A stretch of DNA of 64,000 nt from Tubulanus polymorphus (taxonomy: Eukaryota; Nemertea; Palaeonemertea; Tubulaniformes; Tubulanidae), in the NCBI RefSeq assembly GCF_964204645.1, contig NC_134031.1:14090307-14154306 (forward strand). Direction: 5' to 3'. This document shows, one piece after another, positions 1 to 10,560 of this stretch (the stretch's first letter is position 1; each line of letters opens with the position of its first letter). Both the position numbers and the translations under genes were made by a program. The notes under the pieces were generated by a model. That model was not told the origin of the DNA, ran no database searches, and saw only the letters and a list, made by a program, of their open reading frames with translations.

Positions 1-1737
1 GACGAAAGCCTTCCTCTACCAGTTTTCGTTTGGGACGTTTTTTAATAGAATAGTTGAAATAAGTAATCTATTTACTTACTTCTCTCGCTACAATATCGGT
101 AATCCTAAAAATCTTTGTTCGTTGATGATTTCCGAAACCGTCTGGTGCGCTTTAATATTCTAGTTAAAGATTACGACATACGTTCCTGTGATGCCTATAA
201 TATATGAAAAAGGTAATATTATAATTGGAAGGCACGGCTTTTTGTGCCGAGTTAAAGGTATATATCATGTGATGTCAACTTACCAATATTAGCCCATCCG
301 TTTTTCCTGGACGCAAACTGCGGATAGTGTCAATAACTGTTGTTGTTCGGTACGTTTTAAGTAGCTGCCATTTTTACATTCGATTCATATTCTATACTCC
401 ATTTCGTAAGATCCGTGATTATTTTATCATCCATATCCAATAATCGTTGTATCATTAACTAAGTTAATAATCTTTATACTTGTGTGCTTCCCTCCGAAAA
501 TGCAATTTGATGTCTCACGCCTTATCGCACCCTAAACGCCTAGATTTTATCGCGATTAAACGCTTTTTGTTTAATCACTCATGGCTGCATTCCAAACGTT
601 TAATATGTCTAAAACATTTAGATCAACGATATTTGCTATCGGACATCTCAATATTCATTCACTACACATGGATCATTGAATAATTAATAATTAAGTGACA
701 AATAATTATGTTCAATCTATAAATCTTTTTTTTAAAGATGAAGATTCTCTGCATTTTTTCTCTGAAATATCCAAGTCATAATTTATTTGTAAGTGTTACA
801 GGAGGACTTCTACATGTTGACCGATTCTTTTTTGACGCCTTATAAAACGTTACCATTATGAAGCCTAAACAATGTTAACCATTCAGCGTCATTTTACAAA
901 CGACAACCGTAAATAGATGTGCAAAACGTCACAGGTCTATGCGTACACATACAAGCTATTTGGCAAAATATTATTGACAAAGATGTAGAATGGCTTCCTG
1001 TGATTATATAATGATCTCCATTTGAACGTCGAAATGTTATATTGCATTGAATATCATGAGAAGACGTATTGTAATAGTGAAGGATGTATGATTATATCAG
1101 GAGCGGCAGGCATATATAGAAAGGATTAAGTAAATCGGATTAATCGGTTAAATGGCGGATGTATACACGATTAAGAAGTCCGATATAAAAGTCAGACCCT
1201 GACATGGGGATGCTGGTGGAATGACGAAGCTATCTACGATCTGTGTAGGGCCAGATTGAATTTCATCGGCGGCTACAAGCGGTCTATAAAAAACGTATAA
1301 ACATAATTTCAATATTCAAATATTTTAGAAAATATGTTCGATATTAGGGGTATGCAGGTTTCACGAGATTAGCAATTTATAAAAGCATAACTGTCATATA
1401 CGGCTCCGCGTCCACTGATGGCATGTGTATTAGGTGACTATTTAATTCAATTTATTATTGATCCTTATTACATTGAAAATGCCAAATTCAATAAAGTTAC
1501 AAATTTTTAAAATGAGAAAATTCAAGACACGGGTAATTCATACAGAATAACATGAATAAGTTACTTAAATGACAATGTCTACTTCAACCCAGACTCAAGT
1601 CTAAGATATCGAGTGACAACCAAACCGGGACCCGGGTGGGCTGGCTATACGATATGCTCATAGTCATGATGAAGCAGACATCAGAAGAGCTCTTTCTTCA
1701 ACCATGGAGGCAATGAAGTTGCAGACCAGCTTAGAGG
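1..1737. other. No gene recognised
   Basis: I find no convincing coding exon, RNA gene or element in this stretch on either strand. The open frames present are short, often begin at TTG and have no recognisable motif. Confidence 0.5.
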
Positions 1738-1806
1738 CAAGGTCGAAAGGTCGAAAAAAAAATTCTCGCACACTCGAATTTATTTTTCGACCTCTCGACC
1801 TTTGAC
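1738..1806. repeat. Inverted repeat built of GGTCGA units
   Basis: Two arms made of repeated GGTCGA / TCGACC units (AAGGTCGAAAGGTCGAAAAA on the left, the complementary TTTTTCGACCTCTCGACCTT on the right) flank a short loop. The arms pair with one unpaired base, so the segment can form a strong hairpin. It lies just outside the low-GC virus-derived block and may be a small MITE or simply a local palindrome. Confidence 0.5.
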
Positions 1807-1836
1807 CTGAACCCCTGTTATCCCTATTACTCTTAA

Positions 1837-1858
1837 AATATTCATATATATGAATATT
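1837..1858. repeat. 22-bp perfect AT palindrome
   Basis: The 22 bases from 1837 read the same on both strands. Base composition becomes markedly more AT-rich just to the right, so this is near the left limit of the virus-derived element. I saw no matching copy at the right limit. Confidence 0.5.
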
Positions 1859-1901
1859 AATAACTTCTAAAATCAATTTTCATCAAAAATTTGATATCAA
1901 A

Positions 1902-2042
1902 ATGGAAGCAAATAAGAAGTACTACTGTCCGTCAGAACAACCACAAACCAACGATATTACAAATAATACTGGGGTTATGAATATTTATTACAAGAAATGT
2001 TCAAAATGTGAATTAGATAAACAACTCTCGGAATATTATTAA
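1902..2042 (+). CDS. Small ORF with paired cysteines, possible HNH-nuclease fragment
   Basis: A 46-residue frame opens with ATG at 1902, and is the only plus-strand frame I would keep in the virus-derived block. Its C-terminal part contains KKCSKCELDKQLSEYY, which resembles the first CxxC zinc knuckle of small HNH endonucleases (lysine-rich, CxxC, then an aromatic). A second cysteine pair that would complete such a domain is not visible after the stop at 2040-2042. It may be the 5' piece of a broken gene. Function is inferred from motif shape only. Confidence 0.3.
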   Translation: MEANKKYYCPSEQPQTNDITNNTGVMNIYYKKCSKCELDKQLSEYY

Positions 2043-2168
2043 ACGGAAAGTTATGTAACCGGATAATACCAATTGATGATGAAAATAAATTAATCTTTTT
2101 CATTTTCATATTTTTCTTTAAGCTTATTATATTCTTCTAACCCTATATTCCTTTGAATTGTCATTGAT

Positions 2169-2357
2169 TTAATTTTCTAAATGATTCCCGAGTTTATATT
2201 TATTGAATGTTTCTCTTGAAAATATTTTTGGAATATAATTTTCGACTTCATTTTTAGATGGATGTTTATTTAAAAATTCTCTAAAATCATCATGTTTAAG
2301 TTCAAATAAGTTCATTGCATAAGTTACATTTGGTTTAAAGTTATCTAACTTTTTCAA
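2169..2357 (-). CDS. Short hypothetical protein of the virus-derived element
   Basis: A 62-codon minus-strand frame, rich in lysine, asparagine and phenylalanine, as expected from the local base composition. No domain is recognised. It lies downstream of the zinc-finger gene at 2408-3198 and may be the eroded last gene of the element or a piece of a longer protein. Confidence 0.25.
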   Translation of the reverse strand: MKKLDNFKPNVTYAMNLFELKHDDFREFLNKHPSKNEVENYIPKIFSRETFNKYKLGNHLEN

Positions 2358-2407
2358 ATGGTAACTATATCATTACTCGAGAAATAATCTATAAATGTTT
2401 TTCTATA

Positions 2408-3198
2408 CTACCGATAATCTGATATATTCATTTTATTGAATTTTGTATTCATAATTAATGGATTTTCTATTACATTATCTGTACCTATATGTTTAAATGA
2501 GTATCTATGATTCAATTGTTTATCATATATTACATATTCCCTACATTTTTTACACCAAGATTTAAATACGTGTATTGCATGGGCTGAATCATTTCCACCT
2601 TTGGTTTTTAATTTATAATGTTTTGACCAAGTAGTCTTTGCTATACATTCATTACAGAAGGCACAAAAATTTTGATCTTCTTTGCATTTATCTTTATATA
2701 TATTAGCATATGTTTTTACTAATTTCAAAATATGTTCATCTTTTCTTATATGCAATAAATAATCATTATAATTATCAAAATCTTCTTCACAATACATACA
2801 TCTAATGATATCTTTTGGTTTAACATTTGATTTTTCTATTTTATAGTTAGAGGTAGATGCTGTTACATCTTCTTTTTTTGTTTTAACATGATCTTCTTTT
2901 TTGTTTCAATATTATCTTCTTTTTTAGGTTCAACATGATTTTTTATTTCGTTATCAATATCATTTTCTATTTTAGTATCAATATCATTTTCTATTTTTGT
3001 TTCAACATTATCTTCTATTTTAGATTCAATATTATCTTCTTTTTTAGTTTCAATACTATTATCTATTTTACTTTTTCTATATTTGAATTGATTAGAGAAT
3101 TCTCCAAAATACTTACCATATTCATCATAAGGTATTATATAATATATATCTGATATCATTTCACTTGGACTTTGTATTTCATATATTCCTCCTTCCAT
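2408..3198 (-). pseudogene. Zinc-finger protein with an eight-residue repeat, frameshifted
   Basis: The gene opens at the ATG complementary to 3196-3198, in the element's ATAAATG start context. About 40 ordinary residues are followed by at least six eight-residue repeats of the pattern NIETKKED (roughly 2880-3060 on the plus strand). The frame breaks near 2880 and continues downstream in another frame. That part has a C2H2-type finger (CMYC, then two histidines about 12-18 residues later), followed by CAFCNEC and CKKC cysteine pairs. A nucleic-acid-binding role is plausible. The repeats can expand or contract by 24-bp slippage, and a run of A's is the likely frameshift site. No named family is assigned. 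Confidence 0.5.
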
Positions 3199-3338
3199 TT
3201 ATTATAGAATTTTTTATTAAAATTAAAATTTTAATACATAACACTATTCAATTGAGAATTTATGATATTTAATTGCGCGTCAAATATAATATAAATGTGC
3301 ATTTTATAATTTAAACCTTTCTTCTTTTACATGAATAA

Positions 3339-4413
3339 TTATATTCCATCTTTAGTGTTCTGTAATTTTTTACCGGATCCATGTAATAAGTTATCTTCAG
3401 TGGTTCTAAAATCTAACCATAGTGCATATTTATTACCGGTATAATAATCAATTTGGTTTATATTACAATCTTCAGGTGATTTCATTTTTTCATTCACAAA
3501 ATGTTTTTTAATTTCAAGCCATTGATCAATCATTCTCATTCCCTGGCAAAATACTTTATTAGCTATGCCTTCGATAGTTATTTCTACTTGTGATATATCA
3601 GGATTATAACAATTATCAACATTTATTGCACCATTAGAATATGTTGCAATGGTGAAAAATATTAATATACCTTTAATAGATCTTCTTGGGAAGTTAATAT
3701 TCTCATTAATTATTTCGTCATTTGCATTAATAGTTACAATTTTAAATTTATCAATATAATCATATAATAATGAAAATCCTTCATGATATTGAGTTTGAAT
3801 TGTGTTAGCAATATTTTCATCAGTTACTGTATCATATTCTAAACATATATTCGATAATTTATAACCCATGTCTTTAACAACGCTTGATAATACAATTTCA
3901 TTAACAGGAGCACAAGTTATTTCAAATATAATATCTTCTTGTATAGCATATTTATATAAAGGTGCATTATCATTTATCGATTCAAAATCTAATGGATTTT
4001 ATATTTTCTTCCATAGGTCTTTTTTATCAAATTATCTGTAGCATTAGTTACTACTGCATTATTAGCTTCTGATCTTAATTTAGTTTGGTTTTCTGATTGG
4101 ATGCCTTGAAACATCATATTATTTCTATTTTCTTTTGTTAACTATAAATCTTTGTAATGCGAAAATAAATTATAATCATCTATCTATCGACAACATAACT
4201 GTTATCATGGCCAGTTACTTTTTTATCAGCTGATAAATAAATACTATATGGAACATAAAAAGTATTTTGTGTTAATCGAGGAATTCGAACATATAAAGTT
4301 TCATCAGGATTAATATTAGAAGGATTATGAGTAATTATATGATGAGATCTTTCTGCCTTAATAGCATTAGATATTCTAGAATTCTTAGAAGGATTTATAC
4401 AACTCCCACTCAT
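3339..4413 (-). pseudogene. Double-jelly-roll major capsid protein, frameshifted
   Basis: The N-terminal piece (4180-4413) starts at an ATG in the ATAAATG context and contains ETLYVRIPRL and a following VPYSIYLSAD strand. The C-terminal piece (3339-3869) contains FPRRSIKGIL and, near its end, LWLDFRTTEDNLLHGSGK. Between them, readable capsid-like sequence continues in other frames at about 3870-4180. These landmarks match my knowledge of double-jelly-roll capsid proteins carried by invertebrate Polinton-like elements. At about 350 codons the gene is shorter than a full-length capsid protein, so material may be missing. Frame changes near 4180 and 3870, plus internal stops, make it non-functional as it stands. 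Confidence 0.65.
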
Positions 4414-4433
4414 TTATTTAAGAGAAAAATTCA

Positions 4434-4751
4434 TTATTTATTTTTTATCATATTCACTAATACAAAAATAATTGCACTTATAACTGTAATTAAAAATAAA
4501 ATTATATGTTCAGCAGCAAAGTTAATAATATTTCCAGCAGATTTCAATATAAAACCAACAATTGATGCTATAACTCCGGGTAAAGCTGCAGCCCATTTTT
4601 TAGATAGTTCCCATAGATATTTTGCTAATTCTTTTAAACCATCTTTAACTTTATCTTGTATTGAATTATTATTTGGAGGTTTATCTGGTCCGGGAGTAGA
4701 TGTAGATTTTAATGAATTTGATATTGCTAAACCAATTGTTGTAAATAACAT
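4434..4751 (-). CDS. Small virion-type membrane protein (one or two hydrophobic segments)
   Basis: A 105-residue frame immediately upstream of the capsid gene in transcription order. A short Pro/Asn-rich stretch and an amphipathic helix (around KDGLKELAKYLWELSKKW) are followed by a Gly/Ala/Ile-rich segment and a clear C-terminal membrane helix (HIILFLITVISAIIFVLVNM). Small proteins of this build often neighbour the capsid gene in such elements, where they are presumed virion or membrane-active proteins. I saw no ATG in the ATAAATG context here, so the true 5' end may lie upstream. Confidence 0.45.
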   Translation of the reverse strand: MLFTTIGLAISNSLKSTSTPGPDKPPNNNSIQDKVKDGLKELAKYLWELSKKWAAALPGVIASIVGFILKSAGNIINFAAEHIILFLITVISAIIFVLVNMIKNK

Positions 4752-5063
4752 AGTTACAGCTGTTAGAATTGAAAGAATTGTTATACCTTCTAATTAAAAT
4801 AATAATTTTATTCTATCTTTTAATGATATTTCAGAATTTGGTTTTATCAACAAATCTTTAAAAATAACTTATAATTTTCTAATATGATTAAGATCATATG
4901 ATTTCAATAATATATCTCTTTCTCTTTCCTTTAAATTCTTTTAAAGTCATATTTTAAATCATCAATTTCTTTTTCTAAAGCTAACTTTCTGCTTTCATAA
5001 TCAGCTTCCTCGATTAATTGAAGATCTCTATTTAAGTCTAATTGTTTTAATTCTTCATTTGCA

Positions 5064-6145
5064 TCAGTTAGTTTTTTTTTCTAACATGGTTATATTAGAA
5101 AATCTCATCTTAATATTAGCAATTTCACCAGCTGATTCTTGCATACCTTTAATTTCTCTACGTGCTTGTTCAGGAAATATTTTTAATTCTTCTTCATTTG
5201 AATCAAGTAATCCTTTTTTTAATAAAGATTGCATTCGATTTGTTCCAGTTTCAGTACCAGGTGTATCTAAAATACTATTCATCTCTTCTTCAAATGAATG
5301 AACTGTAACATGCTGTCAAACTGTTTTACTACTTGTAATTGACTTGAACCATTATCAATTTGTTGAATATCTCTTCTCGATGTTTCTGGTGTTGAAGATC
5401 TTAATTTATCTAATCGATCTCCATACTCATCCATTTCTGGATCAACAGAAGTAGGATTTAGATTTGGATTTTTAAATGGTGAATATTTGTTAATATCAAT
5501 ACCAACATTTGGTTCTTCTTCATTTATTCTATCGAGTGCATTCCATATAAGTCTGAGAAATTCTGTACCACCTTTTGAACGTTCAATTGTAGATCTCGCT
5601 AACATTTCAGGATGGTACAGATCTTCTTGTCCCATTTTAGATAATTGAATTGATACAGTTTTTTTATTTAATTCAACATTATAATACCATGAATCATTTT
5701 TAAATTCAAAATTATTCATGAAATGTATGTCATCTTTTATAATTTGTTCTGAAATATCTTCTGGTTCAATGTTATCTGTTACATTTTTTGGTAATAATTC
5801 TTCTATAACTGTATTTTACACTATGTTTTATGTATAGTAATTCTCTTTTCAATTCAGGGTTTTCTGTTCTTTATAATCTATTAATTAAATCTTTTCTTTC
5901 TGGTCTAGTTTTAATTAATATCTCATCGCGGGTTCTTAAATAATCTACTAATTTTTCACTTGTTTCAGTATCATCTTTAAATTCATCATAATCATATAAT
6001 ATAGGCTAGAATCACCTTCACCTAAATTAGTATTATATGCTGCTCCACCATCATTATCAATATAAGTTTCATTAAAATCAGGTTGTGGTTCATCACTTAT
6101 ACCAGGGGCGTCACCAAAAGTATCCATTGGAATATATTCTTCCAT
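5064..6145 (-). pseudogene. Conserved unknown protein of the virus-derived element, broken into pieces
   Basis: Three pieces appear to belong to one gene opening at the ATG of 6143-6145, again in ATAAATG context. They are an acidic N-terminus (5948-6145), a central part (5279-5719) with hydrophobic and charged stretches, and an acidic helical C-terminal part (5064-5282). Readable sequence of similar character fills 5720-5948 in other frames. No domain is named. The position next to the capsid genes suggests a structural or scaffolding protein. Several frame changes, for example near 5950 and 5280, indicate decay. Confidence 0.4.
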
Positions 6146-6159
6146 TTATATAATAAAAA

Positions 6160-7037
6160 AATTAAGATTTAATATAATTAATATTCCTCCTATTACAATT
6201 CCTATACAAGTTATAGCTAATTTAGCATTTTCCTGTGATTTATTATCATTATTACTTTTAATTATATGATGTTGAATAATATCAGTTTTAATATTTTCTG
6301 ATATTTCCTGATATTTTTTCTGATATATGATTATTTATTCCAGCTTTAGTAAAACCTTCACTATTTTCTAAAATAAAATTAATCCATCCATTATTATTTT
6401 GTTGTTGTATATTATTATAGTATTTTGGTAATTTATTCCAATTGAGTGTTCTTATATCTGTATTTGTCATTATTTTTCCAAATTCTTCAGTATATAATAT
6501 TCCTAATCCACCCATTGTACCAATTTTTGCTCTTAAATCATTAATTGAATTAATATTAAAGTCATTACATATTTTATAAAACTTTGATAAATTAATATCA
6601 TTATTTAGTTCATTAAAATATTTCGAACCTAGTAAAGGGCACTCTAATTCATTTAATATTAATTTTATTTGAAAATATGTATGAAATCAAAAAAGTGATA
6701 ATATCAATGGTAAACTTGGTTTATTTAAATGATCATTCTAACTTATATCACACCCTGTTGTTGCGCAATAAACTGCAAAGTTTTGCCAATACTTCATATT
6801 AGATTTTAATAACCATTGTTTTGCCTCATTTAAATTTTTAAAATTAATTACGTTAATATTGAATATATTTTCCATCTTAACATTATAATTATTAGTTTCA
6901 GTAACATAAATATCTAAATTAATTAATGAATTTAAAACTTCATTTCTATATGAAATATCTTTATCAAAATCTATTGCTGGAATATTATATTCAATTGATT
7001 TATCATATTGAAAAGCTTTTGGATAACTAATTGCCAT
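6160..7037 (-). pseudogene. Conserved unknown of Polinton-like elements with GFTKAG motif, frameshifted
   Basis: The frame opens at 7037 (ATAAATG context). An N-terminal piece to 6738 includes WQNFAVYCATTGCD. Further readable protein continues in other frames, then the 6288-6515 piece ends with the landmark NSEGFTKAGIN. A hydrophobic segment lies near the 3' end at about 6170-6230. I associate this protein type (CATTGC-like motif, then GFTxAG) with invertebrate Polinton-like elements, but its function is unknown to me. Stops and frame changes near 6738 and 6520 show it is broken. Confidence 0.45.
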
Positions 7038-7056
7038 TTATATAATAAAAAAATCA
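7038..7056 (-). promoter_or_regulatory. Shared start-context/late-promoter-like motif of the virus element
   Basis: On the minus strand a T-run, a short AT tract and then ATAAATG precede this gene. The same heptamer ATAAATG covers the start codon at 9522, 9142, 8510, 8164, 7918, 7037, 6145, 4413 and 3198. In most cases a T-rich run lies 8-20 bases upstream. Poxvirus and related late promoters use TAAAT at the start codon, so a virus-type promoter is a reasonable inference. High AT content could produce some matches by chance, but not nine of nine so easily. Confidence 0.5.
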
Positions 7057-7059
7057 ATA

Positions 7060-7470
7060 AATAATTAATTCTTTTAAAAATTTATCTTGTTCTTCAATTG
7101 TTATATTACCATTTACACTTATAATCTAATGTATTTTTTAATTTATTAATTTCTTTTATATTAGATTTTATTTTTTCTTTATTTCTTTTTATATTCTATT
7201 TTGAACTTATTCCGGTTTAAACACTTGAACTTAATCCTAACACACCAATTGATATAGCTAAAGGAGTTAATGGACTGAATATTGCTAAAAATGTTATTAC
7301 AGAACTTATTGTAACTGAACCACTAATAATGAAATAATGTATAATTATGCTTTTTAAATATTTTTTCTTTTTAACTTTTAAATCATTTTCAAATTCTAAT
7401 ATTTGTTTTTCCAAATATAATTTTAATTTAGTTTTATTTATATCATATCATGAGGAATAATATCAACATT
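7060..7470 (-). pseudogene. Small membrane protein with coiled-coil flank, degraded
   Basis: The clearest frame (7217-7414) has a charged Lys/Glu-rich N-terminal stretch. It is followed by a long hydrophobic segment that could cross the membrane twice (around SSVITFLAIFSPLTPLAISIGVLGL). Lysine- and isoleucine-rich sequence continues to about 7060 in shifted frames, and the apparent start lies upstream near 7470. The single-frame version is therefore only part of it. Confidence 0.35.
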
Positions 7471-7498
7471 ATCAACTTTATTATCATTAGAAAAAAAA

Positions 7499-7918
7499 TT
7501 ACTTATTTGTGAATTTATAAGCAACAAATAATACAATATTTGTTCCACCTAAAATCCAAATTATTTCATATTGTTGTTGTTCTTTACTTGGTCTATAATA
7601 ATCTGATAATTTAGGTTTGTATGGATGTAATTTTTCACGATTTGTTACTGCGTTACATAAACTCATAGCTTCATCAACTGATTGAAAATATCTATGTGTA
7701 ATTTTCTGATCATATGATTCTTTGTTAATATAATCCATATAATTTTGTCTTTTTTCTCTATATTCTTCTGCAGCTTTATTGTATTTCTCTAATGCTAAGT
7801 TATGTCTTCTCTGTTCTGCTAATGAACTATTTTTATCAATATGCTTAAATAAATACCCACCACCTGTAAATGCTAAAGCGTTAACAATTGCCGATCCTAT
7901 AATAGTTGCAGATACCAT
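7499..7918 (-). CDS. Small protein with N- and C-terminal membrane segments
   Basis: A 139-residue intact frame starts at 7918 in ATAAATG context. It has a hydrophobic N-terminus (about residues 2-22), a long charged helical middle rich in Lys, Arg, Glu and Tyr, and a hydrophobic C-terminal helix (EIIWILGGTNIVLFVAYKF). The middle probably forms a helical hairpin or coiled coil. The next gene in the array (7943-8164) ends only 24 bases before this start. A virion membrane or morphogenesis role is a guess. Confidence 0.45.
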   Translation of the reverse strand: MVSATIIGSAIVNALAFTGGGYLFKHIDKNSSLAEQRRHNLALEKYNKAAEEYREKRQNYMDYINKESYDQKITHRYFQSVDEAMSLCNAVTNREKLHPYKPKLSDYYRPSKEQQQYEIIWILGGTNIVLFVAYKFTNK

Positions 7919-7942
7919 TTATTTAACAAAAAAATTACGCAT

Positions 7943-8164
7943 TCATATAGGAGGAATATATTTTTGTTTTTCTAAATAATCAATAGTTAAATTAGATAAA
8001 GTAACTGCTAACGTTAATTTTAATATATCATTGATATCAAATCTATCAACATTAACACTTCCAATTTTTAAATACTTTTTTACCACCATTGTATATCCAA
8101 CAGTTCCAACTGATAGTAATGCTCCATAATATAAACCAGTTATTATCCACTTATTATCACTCAT
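7943..8164 (-). CDS. Small membrane protein
   Basis: A 73-residue intact frame starts at 8164 in ATAAATG context. A hydrophobic stretch (ITGLYYGALLSVGTVGYTMVV) suggests a membrane segment near the N-terminus, with a second weak one around the LKLTLAVTLSNL region. No family is recognised. Tight spacing to both neighbours fits the compact virus-like gene array. Confidence 0.4.
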   Translation of the reverse strand: MSDNKWIITGLYYGALLSVGTVGYTMVVKKYLKIGSVNVDRFDINDILKLTLAVTLSNLTIDYLEKQKYIPPI

Positions 8165-8172
8165 TTATTAAT

Positions 8173-8510
8173 AAAAAAAAACTATCTTCAAAATATTTAG
8201 TTATCTTATTTATGATGATTTCAACATTTATTTCATTACTACTTTTATGATTATCATATATTTTAGATAATATATTTTTAATAATATCAATAATAAAATC
8301 TTCATCTAATTCATTAAAGAATTTCTAATTAAATCAGTAATCTTTACTACACCATAAAATTCTTTATTTAATGTTGTTTCATAATCAAATGTTGTTTCAT
8401 TAAAAATGTAATATTTCTAATATGAGTTATTACATCATTAATGTTAAATTTCATTTCTTTCTCACGTTTAAAATCAAATCCACATACTCGGTCCTACTGT
8501 TATATTCATT
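8173..8510 (-). pseudogene. Degraded short gene of the virus-derived element
   Basis: An ATG at 8508-8510 lies in the same ATAAATG context as its neighbours, but the frame closes quickly. Readable Asn/Ile/Glu-rich protein continues in two other frames down to about 8173. This is most simply a short gene of about 110 codons broken by small indels. It has no recognisable domain. Confidence 0.3.
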
Positions 8511-8527
8511 TATATAATGAAAAAATT

Positions 8528-9142
8528 ACTCTTTACATCTTATAACTAATTCATAAATTACAGGAAAGTTATTTAAATCAATAAAGTAACCATTATGATT
8601 TCTTACTTCTAATTTAAAATTATTAAATCGTGAAATACAAGGTTTGAAATCACATTCAGCTAAATTATAACTCATTTGAGTTCCAAATTGTTTAACATTT
8701 TTTAATGGTAAAATATTTAATATACTAGAATTATAAGTTGTATCTTTAGTTGCTTCAAATGTTTTTGTATGATCAATTTAATTGCAATAAATATAAAAGT
8801 GTGTAAAAGGCATTATATTTGAATTACCGTCTATGTTTCATGTAACAGTATCTGGTGCAATTCCTAGCAATCTAGCTAATGGTTTTTTGCCATAAATGCA
8901 TTTTGACTTTTATCATATACCTTTATTTTAATTTTATTTGTGCTAAACCATTTATTTAAAAGTATTATCTTCAATAGTTTTATCCGTATATTATAAAAAG
9001 AATTACATAAACTTACATTTACTAATTTTAATTCTACAGAATTCTTAAATTCTCTATCTAGTTGTACTAGTAAATTATGAGATTTAGAATTTAATAGTTT
9101 TTTAGAATCAACATATATTCTATATTCTTTTAATTCTACCAT
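8528..9142 (-). pseudogene. Probable minor capsid (penton-like) protein, broken
   Basis: The frame opens at 9142 in ATAAATG context. The N-terminal part (8876-9142) contains LKEYRIYVDSKKL and VSLCNSFYNIR. That arrangement, a basic strand followed by a strand ending in SFYNI, recalls jelly-roll virion proteins of large and mid-size DNA viruses and Polintons. Downstream, readable sequence continues to a TAA near 8530 and includes FNNFKLEVRNHNGYF, a typical terminal strand of such folds. Total length is about 205 codons. Stops near 8870, 8835 and 8777 and a frame change break it. The penton assignment is inference. Confidence 0.45.
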
Positions 9143-9156
9143 TTATTTTACATATT

Positions 9157-9522
9157 TTATTCAAAATCTATTTCATGGTGCATTTCATGGTGCCCTTTTT
9201 TATTCTTACCTTTATATATGAAATAGAAATCACCTGAACATAATTCCTCTAAATCTTCACTAGATAATCTATGAAATCTGTGTGGTAAATATGTTCTGAA
9301 TTTATATCTATTTCCTTTCAATCCCTCATATTCTAAATGAATAACTAATTCATCTCCATATTTGTTAGTAACTTTATCAATATTTGTTATTAAATATTTC
9401 TTATGAATTGTTAGTTCATTTAACTTCTTAAGTTTATAATCTACTGATTTAGCATTTGTGATATCTTTTATTCTATCTAGAAATGATTTATTGTTCTCAC
9501 TGTGTTCTTGTTTACTCTCCAT
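9157..9522 (-). CDS. Small conserved protein, possible OB-fold DNA-binding protein
   Basis: A 121-residue intact frame opens at 9522 in ATAAATG context. After a charged N-terminus it has LTIHKKYLITNIDKVTNKYG, LVIHLEYEG, YRFRTYLP-like strands and LSSEDLEEL. The pattern of short beta strands with a conserved KYG resembles small conserved proteins repeatedly found next to type B polymerases in invertebrate Polinton-like elements. I infer an OB-fold, single-strand-binding role. The C-terminal tail is lysine- then histidine-rich. It ends 15 bases before the start of the next gene. Confidence 0.5.
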   Translation of the reverse strand: MESKQEHSENNKSFLDRIKDITNAKSVDYKLKKLNELTIHKKYLITNIDKVTNKYGDELVIHLEYEGLKGNRYKFRTYLPHRFHRLSSEDLEELCSGDFYFIYKGKNKKGHHEMHHEIDFE

Positions 9523-9564
9523 TTATTATACATATTTTCATTAAAATTGAATTAAAGCCGATTA

Positions 9565-10560
9565 ACATGTTAGAATCCTTTTCATAATCTCATTCTCATT
9601 TGTTTCTTCCCTTTTAAATTTTAAGTATTCATCTAAATTGCAACCATAAGCAACTGTGTGTATACCATCGTCTGAAATATATCTTTTATCATCTCTTCAA
9701 TAAACATTTCATGATCTTTTGATTATACACATTTCATCTTATGTTTTCTAACTTCTTCATTGAATATACAATTGATGTAATCTTTGAAATGAATATTCTT
9801 TTCTAATACACTTTTTGTAATACCTTTCAACTTTTTAGCTTCATGAGTTTTAGTTTTATAACTATACATTTTAGATCGAATACCTATAAATTCAATCATT
9901 TCTTCACCTCCTAATTCATCCTTAAACTTTCCTGGCACCTTTTTATTATCATTGTTTAACAATTCTTGAGCTTTTGGATAATTACTAAAATCAAAATGAT
10001 GTTTTAATGTTTTTAAATCATCTGTTATGTTATTAGTTTTTATCTTTAATATATATGTAAGAATCTGTATCAAAATATAAGATTTCTATATGCTTTTCGC
10101 CAAAATGAGGTTATAATACGTTATAATAGAATTCATACATTAGTAACTTTGATATTTCTAAAACTGTTGCTCAAACATAAATTGGTTTATTAATTTTCAT
10201 TGATGTTCTCCTCATTTTAAGTGCAGCTAAATTTTCATCAAATATTCTGTTACCAATGAACTTAGGATATGTTTGTAAATGTCTTATTCTTTTACCATTA
10301 CTAACTAACTCAATATCATTTCTATTTCTAATATTTTCACAAGTCTTACCATAGAATGCATTATTCATTAACTTGAAGAAATCTTTCTCGAAATCAGTTT
10401 TAGCTTTAGTTCTCTGTTTGCTGTTAAAATCTATATATTTTTCTAACCATTTAGATTGACTGAATGATATATATCTATGTACATTTTTTACAGTGTAGAA
10501 GTACTTTCTGTAACTTTTCTTTTATGTAATAGTTATGACTGTATTTCTGTATTGTATCTC
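9565..10560 (-). pseudogene. Protein-primed type B DNA polymerase, C-terminal half, frameshifted
   Basis: Motif B of family B polymerases is visible as FKLMNNAFYGKTCEN (coded around 10330-10370). Motif C is YFDTDS (10060-10077). Downstream landmarks are DFSNYP, NNKKVPGKFKDE, EFIGIRSKMYSY and KKLKGITKSV, all typical of the thumb region of protein-primed PolB. The C-terminal end (KRYISDDG-like) is readable near 9590-9680 in another frame. Upstream of motif B the gene runs out near 10560, so motif A, the exonuclease and the protein-priming regions are missing. Frame changes near 10070 (inside motif C) and 9725 confirm decay. It would have copied the element's linear DNA. Confidence 0.85.

Noticed and set aside
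2935-3153. Plus-strand ORF of repeated IIFYF units
   Set aside because: It is the antisense image of the NIETKKED coding repeats on the minus strand; the period is the same 24 bases.
4327-4797. 156-residue plus-strand ORF across the capsid and membrane-protein genes
   Set aside because: Shadow of the minus-strand genes; the minus frames have virion-protein motifs, start context and membrane-helix pattern, the plus frame has none.
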